A program made the translations under genes and the position numbers. Below, piece by piece: positions 18,641 through 27,052 of a stretch of DNA of 64,000 nt; positions within the stretch are counted from its first letter, which is position 1, and every line of letters starts with the position of its first letter. The stretch is taken from assembly GCF_012843705.1 (NCBI RefSeq), contig NZ_JABAFQ010000003.1, forward strand, positions 1 to 64,000. The letters run 5' to 3'. Source of the DNA: Fusobacterium sp. FSA-380-WT-3A. GTDB lineage: Bacteria; Fusobacteriota; Fusobacteriia; Fusobacteriales; Fusobacteriaceae. The notes beneath the pieces were generated by a model that saw only the letters and a program-made list of their open reading frames with translations, was not told the DNA's origin and searched no databases.

Positions 18641-18688
18641 CTATATTTCTTTATCATTTACACAACCTGTAAATAATATTGTAGTACT
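18641..18688 (-). pseudogene. Fragment of a lipoprotein gene
   Basis: A short open stretch translating to STTILFTGCVNDKEI then a stop. The LFTGC lipobox is the same as in the lipoprotein at 19365-19877. No start codon or ribosome site precedes it, so it looks like the leftover of a duplicated lipoprotein gene. Confidence 0.4.
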
Positions 18689-18711
18689 CTATAGCTCTTT
18701 CTTATTTTTGA

Positions 18712-19344
18712 TTACCAATCATTATATGATTTTTTATAAAGTTCTTCTTTAATTTTTAAATATTCTTGATATTCAATAGAAAAATCTAAAAAATTAATTA
18801 ACCATATTTTTGAAATATCTGGTATATATACACTTACACTTTCATATAAAAATATTACTTCATTATTTTCTGCTATTCTAAAAGGAATAAAAATTTTATA
18901 ATTTGGTGCTTCTGTATACTTTATTCCAAATCCTCCCTTTCTTTCTGTTGAAAAATCAATTATATACTCTAATTTACTATTTTCTTTTTCTATTTCTGTT
19001 ATACCTTTATATACCTCTTCTTCATTAGTATTAAAAAACTTTTTTGCTATATCTACTCTTTCATTGGCTGAATACATATACCTACGAAAATCCGGATGAT
19101 AAGCTAAGAATAAAGATAAATAATTAATTGTAGCAATATACTCTTCTTTTGTTTTTATTTCTTTTTCCCATTTACTTTCATTTCCCATTCCCATTGGAAA
19201 TAATTTTATTCCTTTAGGAATATCTGTAGTTTTAAAAGCATTTATAATAACTTCGTTAGGAATTACTCCTTCCTTCACTCTAAGACTTTCTCCAAATATA
19301 ATGCTATGAAAAATTAATATTAAACAAATAATAATTTTTTTCAT
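18712..19344 (-). CDS. Secreted protein of unknown function
   Basis: 210 residues. The first 18 residues form a signal peptide (hydrophobic ICLILIFHSIIFG), with no lipobox Cys, so it should be periplasmic. The rest has no motif I recognise. It contains the stretch IPKGIKLFPMGMGNESKW and several charged helices. It lies 20 bp before the next lipoprotein gene (19365-19877) in transcription order and probably shares its transcript. Confidence 0.7.
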   Translation of the reverse strand: MKKIIICLILIFHSIIFGESLRVKEGVIPNEVIINAFKTTDIPKGIKLFPMGMGNESKWEKEIKTKEEYIATINYLSLFLAYHPDFRRYMYSANERVDIAKKFFNTNEEEVYKGITEIEKENSKLEYIIDFSTERKGGFGIKYTEAPNYKIFIPFRIAENNEVIFLYESVSVYIPDISKIWLINFLDFSIEYQEYLKIKEELYKKSYNDW

Positions 19345-19364
19345 TTTTTCTCTCCATTTTATAT

Positions 19365-19877
19365 TTAATTATTTTTTTTATCTTGTTCGTCTAAAATTTC
19401 GTAAAGAACTCTGTATATATCAAATTCGTCTGGTGTTAAATTATAATTTCTATCTTTCATTTTAGGTTTTATATCTGTCATATATAAACTAATATAATCT
19501 CCATCTTTTGCTGTTTGAATTGTAACTACCACATTTGAAGAAGTAACTTCTAATATTTTTCCTTTTTCTGTTTTCCCTGCTACTTTCCATTCAACTGTAG
19601 TCGGTTTTTGTAATTTTAATCCCATTTGTTTTGCTGTTGAATAAGCTCCTTCATCTGTCATATAAAACATTGCCTGTAATCGTATTTTTTGTGAATTTAA
19701 CTCACTATAATTTAGTTTATAAAATTCTCCTCCTTCTATATACCCTTGTGCAATCTCTTCTACTGTCTTTCCATCATCAAATGTAATCATTTTTACAGTA
19801 TCTATATAATTTCCATCACCACATCCTGTAAATAAAAACATTCCTAATAAAAATAATACTGATAATATTTTTTTCAT
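19365..19877 (-). CDS. Small lipoprotein, unknown function
   Basis: 170 residues from the ATG at 19875-19877, which follows a perfect GGAGG seven bases away; the longer frame beginning at 19949 has no such site. Lipobox LFTGC (Cys19 in this start). The mature part begins with a TFDDGKTVEEIAQGYI stretch that resembles TIDEFAEEYI in the lipoprotein at 20993-21397, so the two may be distant relatives. Function unknown; envelope location inferred from the signal. Confidence 0.75.
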   Translation of the reverse strand: MKKILSVLFLLGMFLFTGCGDGNYIDTVKMITFDDGKTVEEIAQGYIEGGEFYKLNYSELNSQKIRLQAMFYMTDEGAYSTAKQMGLKLQKPTTVEWKVAGKTEKGKILEVTSSNVVVTIQTAKDGDYISLYMTDIKPKMKDRNYNLTPDEFDIYRVLYEILDEQDKKNN

Positions 19878-19987
19878 AATTTTACCTCCAAAGTTATAAT
19901 AAATATTTATTTTAAAATACAATGGCTCATTATTAAATGTGATTATCAAATAATAAATTATTTTTTCTCTTTATAATTTATCTTTTA

Positions 19988-20887
19988 TCATAAACTTTCT
20001 AATGCTAAAATCCTATCTACTGTTTTTGGATGAGTAGAATATAAGATTTTTATAAAGTTAATATTAGATCCAATTTCCATTCTCTCTAATTTTTTAAAGA
20101 ATCCTTTTAATTCTTCTGTATATCCTAAACTGGCAGAAAAAGCATCACATCTATATTCTTCTTTTCTACTTTTAAACATCAAAATTAATCTAAACAATCC
20201 ATCAGATAATAATTTCACAAAAATAATATAAAATATTAAAGCGAGTATTGGAAGTATACTTGCATCTTTTTTATTTTTTACTCTTGTACCAGCTCCTATT
20301 ATCAAAGTACATAAATATCCTACACATCGCATTATAAAATTACAACTAACAACTGCTGATAAAAAAACAGTATCTTTTTTTATCAAATGAGCAAATTCAT
20401 GAGCTAGTATTGCTTCCATTTCTTTTTCATTTACTAAATTTCCATATAAAAATCCTTCTGAAACATAGATATTTCTATTCCCTAAAGCAAATGCATTAAA
20501 CGATTGATCTATAAACACTTTGAAAACATAATCATTTATATTTAAATCTAAATCATATTCATTATTAATTCTAGTAATCACATTTTTTATAATAGGAAAT
20601 AAAAATTCTCTTTCTTCTCTATATAATCCTCTTTGATTTGGAATAGTAATACTTCCTACTAATTCTTGGAATTTTGTTGAAAATCCTAATAAAGTTAAAA
20701 CAATTGGTATAAATATTGATAAAATCACAATAAGATATTCTCCATTCGGAACATATGAAAGTGGCATTAATAATATAATAAATAATGCTATTATGTTTAA
20801 TATAATATTAATTATTATTAATGCTATATCTACTCCTTCAAATTTAGTTTTAATTTTTTGGGTATTTATATTAATTTTATTTTTCAT
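19988..20887 (-). CDS. M48-family (HtpX-like) membrane metalloprotease
   Basis: 299 residues. Two N-terminal membrane segments (about 20-42 and 50-70) are followed by the zinc motif HEFAH at 163-167 (His163, Glu164, His167), two more membrane segments (about 173-200 and 211-235), and the third ligand Glu244 in SRKEEYRCDAFSA. It is close to HtpX in length and plan. HtpX degrades damaged membrane proteins. Here it sits among lipoprotein and SPFH genes, so it probably belongs to an island-borne envelope module rather than being the housekeeping copy. Confidence 0.88.
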   Translation of the reverse strand: MKNKININTQKIKTKFEGVDIALIIINIILNIIALFIILLMPLSYVPNGEYLIVILSIFIPIVLTLLGFSTKFQELVGSITIPNQRGLYREEREFLFPIIKNVITRINNEYDLDLNINDYVFKVFIDQSFNAFALGNRNIYVSEGFLYGNLVNEKEMEAILAHEFAHLIKKDTVFLSAVVSCNFIMRCVGYLCTLIIGAGTRVKNKKDASILPILALIFYIIFVKLLSDGLFRLILMFKSRKEEYRCDAFSASLGYTEELKGFFKKLERMEIGSNINFIKILYSTHPKTVDRILALESL

Positions 20888-20992
20888 GTTACATTCCTTT
20901 CTCTAGGTTAATCTTTTAATATTTTCTTTTAAAAATATTTTATAAATTACCAAACAATTATTTAATTTTTTTAAATATTATGATTTATTTCA

Positions 20993-21397
20993 TTATTTAA
21001 AATTTATTTTTTCTAAAGAATCTATAACCTCATCCAAATGTTTTTCATTATTAGAAGTCATCATATATGTTGGAGCATATAAATAGTAATCCTCATCCAA
21101 GTATATTGTAAATTCTAGTTTTTCTTTTTTCCATTTATAAGTTACAATATAACAATAATTTGGTTCTAAAGTTTTTAATTTTATCTTAAAATCTTCTTTT
21201 TTTAAATCTAAAGAAGTTATGTATTCTTCTGCAAATTCATCTATTGTTCCATATAATTCACATTCAAAAATAGATTTTTTAGGTTCTTCTTTTACTACCT
21301 GAGTATTTTTAAAATTTTCTATTTTTCCACTCATTCCACAACTGCTAAATATCAGTGCTATTCCTAGTAAAAATCCTATTAATATTTTCTTTTTCAT
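20993..21397 (-). CDS. Small lipoprotein, unknown function
   Basis: 134 residues with a signal peptide and lipobox IFSSC (Cys19). The mature part is lysine- and glutamate-rich and carries a GTIDEFAEEYITSLDL helix resembling one in the lipoprotein at 19365-19877. No known domain. It lies 7 bp after the membrane protein gene (21405-21719), in line with one transcript from the SPFH gene leftward. Confidence 0.72.
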   Translation of the reverse strand: MKKKILIGFLLGIALIFSSCGMSGKIENFKNTQVVKEEPKKSIFECELYGTIDEFAEEYITSLDLKKEDFKIKLKTLEPNYCYIVTYKWKKEKLEFTIYLDEDYYLYAPTYMMTSNNEKHLDEVIDSLEKINFK

Positions 21398-21404
21398 TTT
21401 TTCC

Positions 21405-21719
21405 CTATTCCTTTATATCTATTCCATTTTTTCTTAATATATTAACTCCTATTTCATTTACTGGTTTAAAGCCTTCTTTTATAAGATTTTCTGTATAATA
21501 TTTATTATAGGCAAAAGCTACTATTATATTTAGTGCATAACAACCTGCTCCATAAGTAAAATATGATACTACACATGAAATTAGAAAAAAACCTAAAGCA
21601 GTTTTATAATCTTTTCTAATTAAAGGAACTAAAAATCCAAAAAATAAAATAGTCCAACTAAATCCTACAAATCCATCCTTCACTATTCCATCTTTTACTA
21701 AATTTATTTTCTCTGCCAT
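21405..21719 (-). CDS. Small membrane protein (DUF2628-like)
   Basis: 104 residues with a KDGFVGFSWTILFFGFLVPL segment, a second hydrophobic segment around TALGFFLISCVVSYFTYG and a third at ALNIIVAFAYNKYY. This spacing and the Tyr-Asn-Lys-Tyr end followed by ENLIKEGFKP resemble DUF2628-type inner-membrane proteins with a cytoplasmic tail, though I assign that only tentatively. Neighbours are all envelope genes on the same strand with short gaps. Confidence 0.7.
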   Translation of the reverse strand: MAEKINLVKDGIVKDGFVGFSWTILFFGFLVPLIRKDYKTALGFFLISCVVSYFTYGAGCYALNIIVAFAYNKYYTENLIKEGFKPVNEIGVNILRKNGIDIKE

Positions 21720-21731
21720 TTTTATCCTCTC

Positions 21732-22298
21732 TTATTTCTCTATTCCTAATTCTTCATTGGTAAATTTTTTAAGTCCCACAGTTTTTAATCCCCCATTAAA
21801 TAATCTATAAAAGCTTCCATCAGTATCTCTAAACATACTCATTTCATCAGCTCTTATATTAACAATAGGTATAAAAGCACTTATTTTAAGCATTTTATTA
21901 CTCCAATTATCTTCTATAAGATATGGTAAATGTCTCTCAAGATTTTTTTCCAATTTTTTTATTCCTTTTTCTTCTATATCAACCTTTAATTCCCCTTTTT
22001 CATATCTTTTAAAATTTTCAAATCCTTCAGCAAAAAGTTCAAATTTTTCATAATAGTCTTTATCTTCTCCATTAGGATTTAGAAATCTATATATTGAATA
22101 TATTACTGCTAAAGTAAATATTATAGAATAAAGTATTCCTATTCCACTAAAAATAAAAATCAAAAGAAATATAATTTCTAAAGCTCTTGCAATATAACCT
22201 TGAATCCTAGTTAATTTTTGTTTTTCATAGACATTTTTCATCTTAAATATTAATTCTTCTTTTTCTAATTCCAATAATTCATTTAAAGATTTTTTCAT
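21732..22298 (-). CDS. Membrane protein (DUF3137-like), unknown function
   Basis: 188 residues. An amphipathic coiled N-terminus is followed by two adjacent membrane segments (about 37-70), then a cytoplasmic domain with FELFAEGFENFKRYEKGEL and a C-terminal stretch FRDTDGSFYRLFNGGLKTVG. The arrangement suggests DUF3137-like proteins, often found beside SPFH or LemA-type genes; this is a weak assignment. It is part of the leftward envelope gene run. Confidence 0.6.
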   Translation of the reverse strand: MKKSLNELLELEKEELIFKMKNVYEKQKLTRIQGYIARALEIIFLLIFIFSGIGILYSIIFTLAVIYSIYRFLNPNGEDKDYYEKFELFAEGFENFKRYEKGELKVDIEEKGIKKLEKNLERHLPYLIEDNWSNKMLKISAFIPIVNIRADEMSMFRDTDGSFYRLFNGGLKTVGLKKFTNEELGIEK

Positions 22299-22319
22299 AA
22301 AACCTCTCCTCTCATATTA

Positions 22320-22808
22320 TTAAATTAATTTTCTTCCACAAAATTCACAAAATTTACTTTTATTAATATCTACTTGTGCTCCACATCCAGGACATTTATC
22401 TATTTTTATTATTTGATCATTTTTAGAAGATTTCTCATATAATATTTCTTTTATTTTATTTTCTTCTTTATCATAATAGATATTTATAAAAATTCCATTT
22501 TTTATAAATGCCTCTATTTCTTCTTCAACATCTTTTAAATTTTTATTTCTTTTTTTAGAAATTTCTTCTAAATCTAAACATCCCCCATTTATCATTACTA
22601 TATATTGATCAGCACTTTTAAATAAATTTCTTTTAAAAAAACCTATTCCTAATAAAACTAAAGAAATAATTCCAAAAAATGTTGCAATTCCTATTTCTTC
22701 TCCTAAAAAAATTAAAAGAGTCAATATCATCAAAATACTACCAATAATAATATAAACTATTCCTAGAAAATTTTGCTTATTTAAAGAGTCATAATTTACT
22801 TGTAACAT
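22320..22808 (-). CDS. Membrane protein with C-terminal zinc ribbon
   Basis: 162 residues. Two membrane segments (about 14-36 and 40-58), a cytoplasmic region with a helix KRNKNLKDVEEEIEAFIKNG that resembles a winged or SHOCT-like motif, and a zinc ribbon at the end, CPGCGAQVDINKSKFCEFCG. The start is the ATG behind a perfect AGGAGGTG. It overlaps the upstream gene by 20 bp, so translation may be coupled. The zinc ribbon pattern is shared with the SPFH protein encoded next door. Confidence 0.78.
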   Translation of the reverse strand: MLQVNYDSLNKQNFLGIVYIIIGSILMILTLLIFLGEEIGIATFFGIISLVLLGIGFFKRNLFKSADQYIVMINGGCLDLEEISKKRNKNLKDVEEEIEAFIKNGIFINIYYDKEENKIKEILYEKSSKNDQIIKIDKCPGCGAQVDINKSKFCEFCGRKLI

Positions 22809-23184
22809 CTTTATTCACCTCCTTACCTTTTATACTTATACAATAAATTATAATAAAACTTATAATATTTATTATTATAGTTATTATATTTACTACTATA
22901 TATTGCCTTTCATCATAAAATTTATCATAAAATTTATAAAATAATATTGTTAAAAATATATAACTTATATTAATTGTTACTCGTCCTGCTAAAAAAAATG
23001 TTTTTTCCATTTTTACTTTTGTATTGCTGCTCCAAAATAATTCTAAAAAAAATGTTAAAAATGATAATAATATAAAAATAATTGAACTTATTCTTTCTTC
23101 TAAATTTCTATTAAAAATCAATAATATAATTATTACAAAAAGAAAAAAAATAATAAAAATATATTTGTTTTTTACTTTTTCCAT
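22789..23184 (-). CDS. Four-helix small membrane protein, unknown function
   Basis: 131 residues, almost entirely hydrophobic, with about four membrane segments and positively charged ends (MEKVKNKY at the start, KGKEVNKDVTSKL at the end). No motif recognised. It sits 11 bp after the SPFH gene and overlaps the zinc-ribbon membrane gene by 20 bp, so it belongs to the same transcript. Confidence 0.65.
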   Translation of the reverse strand: MEKVKNKYIFIIFFLFVIIILLIFNRNLEERISSIIFILLSFLTFFLELFWSSNTKVKMEKTFFLAGRVTINISYIFLTILFYKFYDKFYDERQYIVVNIITIIINIISFIIIYCISIKGKEVNKDVTSKL

Positions 23185-23195
23185 TTATTTCACCC

Positions 23196-24332
23196 CTATT
23201 CTATTTTACTTCCACATTCAGGACAAAATTTTGTATTCTCTGGTAAACTAATTTTACATTTATTACAATATTTTCCTAAAGGAGTTCCACATTCAGAACA
23301 AAATTTAGCATTTTCATTCTCTTGAATTTTTCCACAATTTTTACATTTTTTAAATTGTAAAGTTCCACAATTCGGACAAAACTTTATCCCCTTTAAAATT
23401 TTAGTTCCACAATTTTTACATATTACAAGTTCCTCTTTTTTCTCAACTTCATTAATTGAAGTAATATTAGAATTAAAACTTTTATTAAAAGCATCTCCCA
23501 TTCCAACACCCATAGCCATTCCAATTCCAGCTCCTATAAAATTAGAAGCAACTCCATTTGCATTATTTTTAGCTGCTCCCTCTAATGTATCAAATGATCT
23601 TTCTTGTAAATAATTATACCCAACTATATTCATCTCTGCTCTTTTTGCTAATGCTTCTTTTAATCTTTTTACTCCTTGATCTTCTTCTGGAACATTTATA
23701 TCATTAATATAAAAATTTACTAATGAAATGCCATACTCCTCAAATAATGGTTTCACTATTTTTTGAATATAATCTGATAATTCATTTATATAAGCGTTTA
23801 TTTCTAAAATACTTATCTTTTTATTAACTACATATGAGGATATAACATCTTTTATCTTTGATAAATAAATTCCTCTAAAAAAATTATTAATTTCATTTCT
23901 ATCAAAGCTATTTTTAGTTCCAATTAATTTCAAAAAAAAGTCTTTTGAATTTTCTATTTTTATTCCAAACTGACCAAAAGAACGAACAGGTATAAAAATT
24001 CCATATTTAGGATCTTGAAGTTGAATAGGAGTAGGAGTTCCCCATTTTATATCTAAATTTACCCTTTTATTGACATACCAAATTTCTACCTTAAATGGAG
24101 ATTCATTTCCAAAAGGTAAATTTATTATTTTATTTAAAATGGGTATATTTTTAGTTTCTAATGTATATTTTCCTCCTTGAAATATATCACAAATCTTTCC
24201 ATCTTTAACTAATATAGCTTCTTGAGTTTCATTAACTATCAACTGAGTCCAAGTTCCTACTTCATCTGAAGGATATTTCCAAATAAATTCATTTATATTT
24301 CCATTATATTTTACAACATCTACTATACTCAT
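23196..24332 (-). CDS. SPFH-domain protein with three C-terminal zinc ribbons (YdjI-like)
   Basis: 378 residues. Residues about 20-260 form an SPFH (band 7) domain of the 'virion core protein'/YdjI type (SDEVGTWTQLIVNETQEAILV at the front in pieces, VRSFGQFGIKIEN in the middle, a long charged helix NVPEEDQGVKRLKEALAKRAEM). A Gly/Met-rich linker follows. Three zinc ribbons fill residues about 300-378, each with CxxC pairs (CKNCG..CPNCG, CKNCG..CSECG, CNKCK..CPECG). SPFH proteins scaffold membrane microdomains; the Bacillus ydjFGHI operon is envelope-stress linked. Here it leads a run of membrane and lipoprotein genes. Confidence 0.85.
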   Translation of the reverse strand: MSIVDVVKYNGNINEFIWKYPSDEVGTWTQLIVNETQEAILVKDGKICDIFQGGKYTLETKNIPILNKIINLPFGNESPFKVEIWYVNKRVNLDIKWGTPTPIQLQDPKYGIFIPVRSFGQFGIKIENSKDFFLKLIGTKNSFDRNEINNFFRGIYLSKIKDVISSYVVNKKISILEINAYINELSDYIQKIVKPLFEEYGISLVNFYINDINVPEEDQGVKRLKEALAKRAEMNIVGYNYLQERSFDTLEGAAKNNANGVASNFIGAGIGMAMGVGMGDAFNKSFNSNITSINEVEKKEELVICKNCGTKILKGIKFCPNCGTLQFKKCKNCGKIQENENAKFCSECGTPLGKYCNKCKISLPENTKFCPECGSKIE

Positions 24333-24385
24333 ATTTTTTCAATAAATAAAAATTATTTATTTTCCTCCTTTTTATTTAAACTTTT

Positions 24386-24415
24386 AGAGATATAATATCG
24401 AAATATTATATCTCT
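24386..24415. terminator. Stable hairpin after the RHH-WYL gene
   Basis: A 13-bp perfect stem (24386-24398 with 24403-24415). On the minus strand the loop is TTCG, a very stable tetraloop. It lies directly after the stop at 24423 and before the SPFH gene. The T-run is better on the plus strand, so termination of the minus transcript may be partial. Confidence 0.6.
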
Positions 24416-24422
24416 GTTTTTA

Positions 24423-24938
24423 TTAACTTATTTTAAGAACTTCTATATATCTCATTTCAAATAGAAATTCTTTTCCTTCTTTTTTTGCCTTTAATACAGT
24501 GTACAAATCATTTCCTCTTTCAAAAGCTATAGGATATACATCATATAAAGTTTTTTCATAATAAATTTTTAATTTATGATTACTTTTTATAGCATTTTCT
24601 ACTGTATTAAATAATTCTGTATTAAGCACTTTTTCTCTTAAAAATGGATGTAAATTAGCATAAGTTGAAAATACCTTTCTAAAAAATTCACTCTCTACAG
24701 TTTCTTTACTTAATTTAATCATTTCATCAAATAATTCTGTATTTTTATCATTAAGATTAAAATTCCAAATAGTAGTTTTATCTAATACTTTTTTATGTAA
24801 TCCTTGATTATTTTCAAATCCTAATCTTTGTACAACAATATTTGAAATTCCATCTTTAGATAAATTAAAATATTTGATATCTTGTTTTAAAATTTCTAAC
24901 ACAAAATTTGGAATTGATACCCTCACTCTTTTTCTCAA
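24423..24938 (-). CDS. Compact RHH-WYL-like transcription regulator (TTG start)
   Basis: 171 residues. The N-terminus (RKRVRVSIPNFVLEILKQDI) has a ribbon-helix-helix look. The C-terminal 60 residues (AIKSNHKLKIYYEKTLYDVYP, then YTVLKAKKEGKEFLFEMRYIEVLKI) follow the WYL-domain pattern. The only fitting start is TTG at 24936-24938, behind AAGGTG. WYL regulators often control phage-defence and stress genes and bind nucleic acid or nucleotides. It sits immediately upstream of the SPFH/lipoprotein gene run on the same strand and could control it. The domain calls are by eye. Confidence 0.6.
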   Translation of the reverse strand: MRKRVRVSIPNFVLEILKQDIKYFNLSKDGISNIVVQRLGFENNQGLHKKVLDKTTIWNFNLNDKNTELFDEMIKLSKETVESEFFRKVFSTYANLHPFLREKVLNTELFNTVENAIKSNHKLKIYYEKTLYDVYPIAFERGNDLYTVLKAKKEGKEFLFEMRYIEVLKIS

Positions 24939-25139
24939 TTTATCATCACACCTTTTTTATAATTACTATAATTATACCTCTTTATCTAAAGTTAAAAAAT
25001 ACGAACATTTTTTTATTTAATAATTTTTTTAAATATTGATAATACTAACTTTATTTGATTAAAATTTCTATTTTTTGTAGTAATTTCTACTACTTTTTTC
25101 AGTTTTAAATAATATAATTAAATTCTTCTTTTTTATTTT

Positions 25140-25661
25140 TTATAATATTCCATTATCTAAGAAGCTATAATGATTTCCTTGTCCTACTATCACATGGTCT
25201 ACTAAGCTCATATTTAAGTTTTTTAGTGTTTCTTTAATTGCTTGGGTTACCTCTTTATCTTTTACACTTGGTGTTACATCTCCACTAGGATGGTTATGGG
25301 ATATTACTATTCCCTTTGTAGGATATTTTAATGCTTCTTCTACTATTAATCTTGGATATACTACACTTTTATCTACTGTTCCTTGAAATAGTGTTTTCTC
25401 TCCTAAAAGTTTATTATCACAATCTAGGAAGAATACTTTAAATTCTTCATTATTCTTTATTCCTATATTAATATTTAAAAATTCTATTAGTTCTCGCATT
25501 GTTCTTATTCTTGTGAAGTCTTTATTTTTTAATTTTTCTTTTCCTATGATATATATAAGATTTTTTAGTTCCTCTATTTCCTCATTGATTTCATAGCTTT
25601 TCATCTTATAAACTACTTCATCTACATCTTTACATTTTAAAAATTTTAATATCTTTTCCAT
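25140..25661 (-). CDS. radC: RadC-like JAMM/MPN-domain protein
   Basis: 173 residues; the short form that lacks a complete N-terminal helix-hairpin-helix region. The metal motif HxHx10D is present: His122, His124 and Asp135 in SHNHPSGDVTPSVKD. RadC-type proteins of this size are typical cargo of plasmids, phages and integrative elements. The biochemical role is not established; metalloprotease or nuclease activity has been suggested. It lies after a terminator and may be expressed separately from the genes upstream. Confidence 0.88.
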   Translation of the reverse strand: MEKILKFLKCKDVDEVVYKMKSYEINEEIEELKNLIYIIGKEKLKNKDFTRIRTMRELIEFLNINIGIKNNEEFKVFFLDCDNKLLGEKTLFQGTVDKSVVYPRLIVEEALKYPTKGIVISHNHPSGDVTPSVKDKEVTQAIKETLKNLNMSLVDHVIVGQGNHYSFLDNGIL

Positions 25662-25682
25662 AATTTTCCTCCATAATAATAG

Positions 25683-25704
25683 AGGACTTCCTATTGGAAG
25701 TCCT
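25683..25704 (-). terminator. Hairpin overlapping the stop of the 25691 gene
   Basis: AGGACTTCC (25683-25691) pairs with GGAAGTCCT (25696-25704) over a TATT loop. The stop codon of the upstream gene lies in the arm. On the minus strand the hairpin is followed by CTATTATTAT, so termination is likely modest. Confidence 0.55.
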
Positions 25705-26146
25705 TATTTTCTTCTATATAATATTTATTACTATCATTTTCAAACCTTGACATAGTAATCATATATTCTTCTATAGCTTTTTTGTAATTAGTTACCATAA
25801 GAATAAAGTTTTCATATGTTGTTTGTCCATACTCTCTATATTCTCTACAGCAATTATATTTATTTTTTATTTCCTTAAATTCTATGCGATAGTCAGGTGC
25901 TTTTCTATTGTCTATATAGAATTTAACAACTTTAGGAGTTAGACTTTGTTTTGATGTAGTTATTAGAACTTTTTTCATTTGTCCTGCAATGGGTTTTACT
26001 TCTGCTGTATCCATTTGTACTCTAAAGTTTCTCATATATCCACTTAAAGCTTCTTCAAAATTATTATACTCTGTAATATCATACCCTTTTAGTTTGTATA
26101 CTCCTAATTGCTTTTCAGCTACTGCTCTATGTAAATAGTATTTCAT
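25691..26146 (-). CDS. Hypothetical protein of the mobile element
   Basis: 151 residues; I do not recognise the family. It has no signal peptide or membrane segment. It contains several tyrosine-rich stretches and a C-terminal helix KKAIEEYMITMSRFEND. It overlaps the next gene upstream (26127-26414) by 20 bp and is followed by a hairpin, which places it at the end of the leftward recombination/antirestriction gene run. Confidence 0.65.
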   Translation of the reverse strand: MKYYLHRAVAEKQLGVYKLKGYDITEYNNFEEALSGYMRNFRVQMDTAEVKPIAGQMKKVLITTSKQSLTPKVVKFYIDNRKAPDYRIEFKEIKNKYNCCREYREYGQTTYENFILMVTNYKKAIEEYMITMSRFENDSNKYYIEENKDFQ

Positions 26147-26414
26147 CTTTATTCTCCTTTCTTTCCATATGTTTTTTATATTCCTCTATTAGTTCCTCAA
26201 TTCCTGTATAACTATCCACAGTCAAATATTCATATTTTATGTAAAAGTCATATAATCTCGCGAGAGTTATATCTTTTTCTACTTTTTCTTGTGCTTCTAA
26301 ATAATCGCATACATTATTATAGAAATGGATTTTATAGGATTGATTAAATACTTCCTCAATCCCTTTATCCATAATATTCCTTTTAAATTCCCTATATTCT
26401 TCACTAATAGTCAT
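26127..26414 (-). CDS. Small hypothetical protein of the mobile element
   Basis: 95 residues, acidic and mainly helical (RLYDFYIKYEYLTVDSY). No family recognised. It begins 1 bp after the Rad52-like gene ends and overlaps the following gene by 20 bp, so its translation is probably coupled to both neighbours. Confidence 0.65.
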   Translation of the reverse strand: MTISEEYREFKRNIMDKGIEEVFNQSYKIHFYNNVCDYLEAQEKVEKDITLARLYDFYIKYEYLTVDSYTGIEELIEEYKKHMERKENKDEILFT

Positions 26415-26415
26415 T

Positions 26416-27039
26416 TTATTTTCCCTCTAATAATCTTTCACAAGTTTTTATTATATTAACATCCCTACTTTTATCCCTTAGGTATTTGATATAGCTTATA
26501 TCTTTCTTATAGATTTCTTCTAAGGTATATCCTTTATACTTTCCAAAGTCTAATACTAAAGGTTTATCTTCTGTTTTATCAGGTAGTTTTTCTTTTTTAG
26601 GTTCTTTATCATTTAATTCTAACTTTGGAGTAGTTGCAAACACAAATCCTTTTCCTTGGGGTTTTATAGGAAACCAACTATTTCTAGCGTTATATAAATA
26701 TCTTCCTATTCCAAATCCACTACTTGCTACTCGCTTAAAAGCACTTGATATTCCACCTTTTATACTTTCATAATCAGTTGTAGAAGCTCCATCCTCTTTA
26801 GAAATCCATTCATTATTTATTCTAATTGATAAAGTACATAGAAATCCTCCTTGTATTTCCTTGTAAGCTACTTTCCAATTCTCTACTCCTAATACTTCAT
26901 CTAATCTATTTTGAATTGCTCTTGCTTGAACATAAGCAAGAGCCAATCCCATAGTTTTATCTGTATTTGTCGCACCAACTCTAAATTCTAAATCTTCTTC
27001 TGGGAAATGTTCCCTTAATTTATTCAATAGTTCTGTCAT
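26416..27039 (-). CDS. Rad52/Rad22-like annealing protein with ExoX-C-like tail
   Basis: 207 residues from the ATG at 27037-27039, which follows GGGGGAAAAGT; a longer frame from 27093 overlaps the upstream gene and lacks a site. Residues about 10-125 match the Rad52/22 single-strand annealing family (LAYVQARAIQNRLDEVLG, then GGISSAFKRVASSGFGIGRYLY). The C-terminal 50 residues (FGKYKGYTLEEIYKKDISYI) resemble the exonuclease X C-terminal domain. It probably promotes strand annealing during element or phage recombination. Confidence 0.82.
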   Translation of the reverse strand: MTELLNKLREHFPEEDLEFRVGATNTDKTMGLALAYVQARAIQNRLDEVLGVENWKVAYKEIQGGFLCTLSIRINNEWISKEDGASTTDYESIKGGISSAFKRVASSGFGIGRYLYNARNSWFPIKPQGKGFVFATTPKLELNDKEPKKEKLPDKTEDKPLVLDFGKYKGYTLEEIYKKDISYIKYLRDKSRDVNIIKTCERLLEGK

Positions 27040-27052
27040 ACTTTTCCCCCTT

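Noticed and set aside
23024-23251. Plus-strand open frame in the membrane-protein region
   Set aside because: It overlaps two supported minus-strand genes and has no ribosome site.
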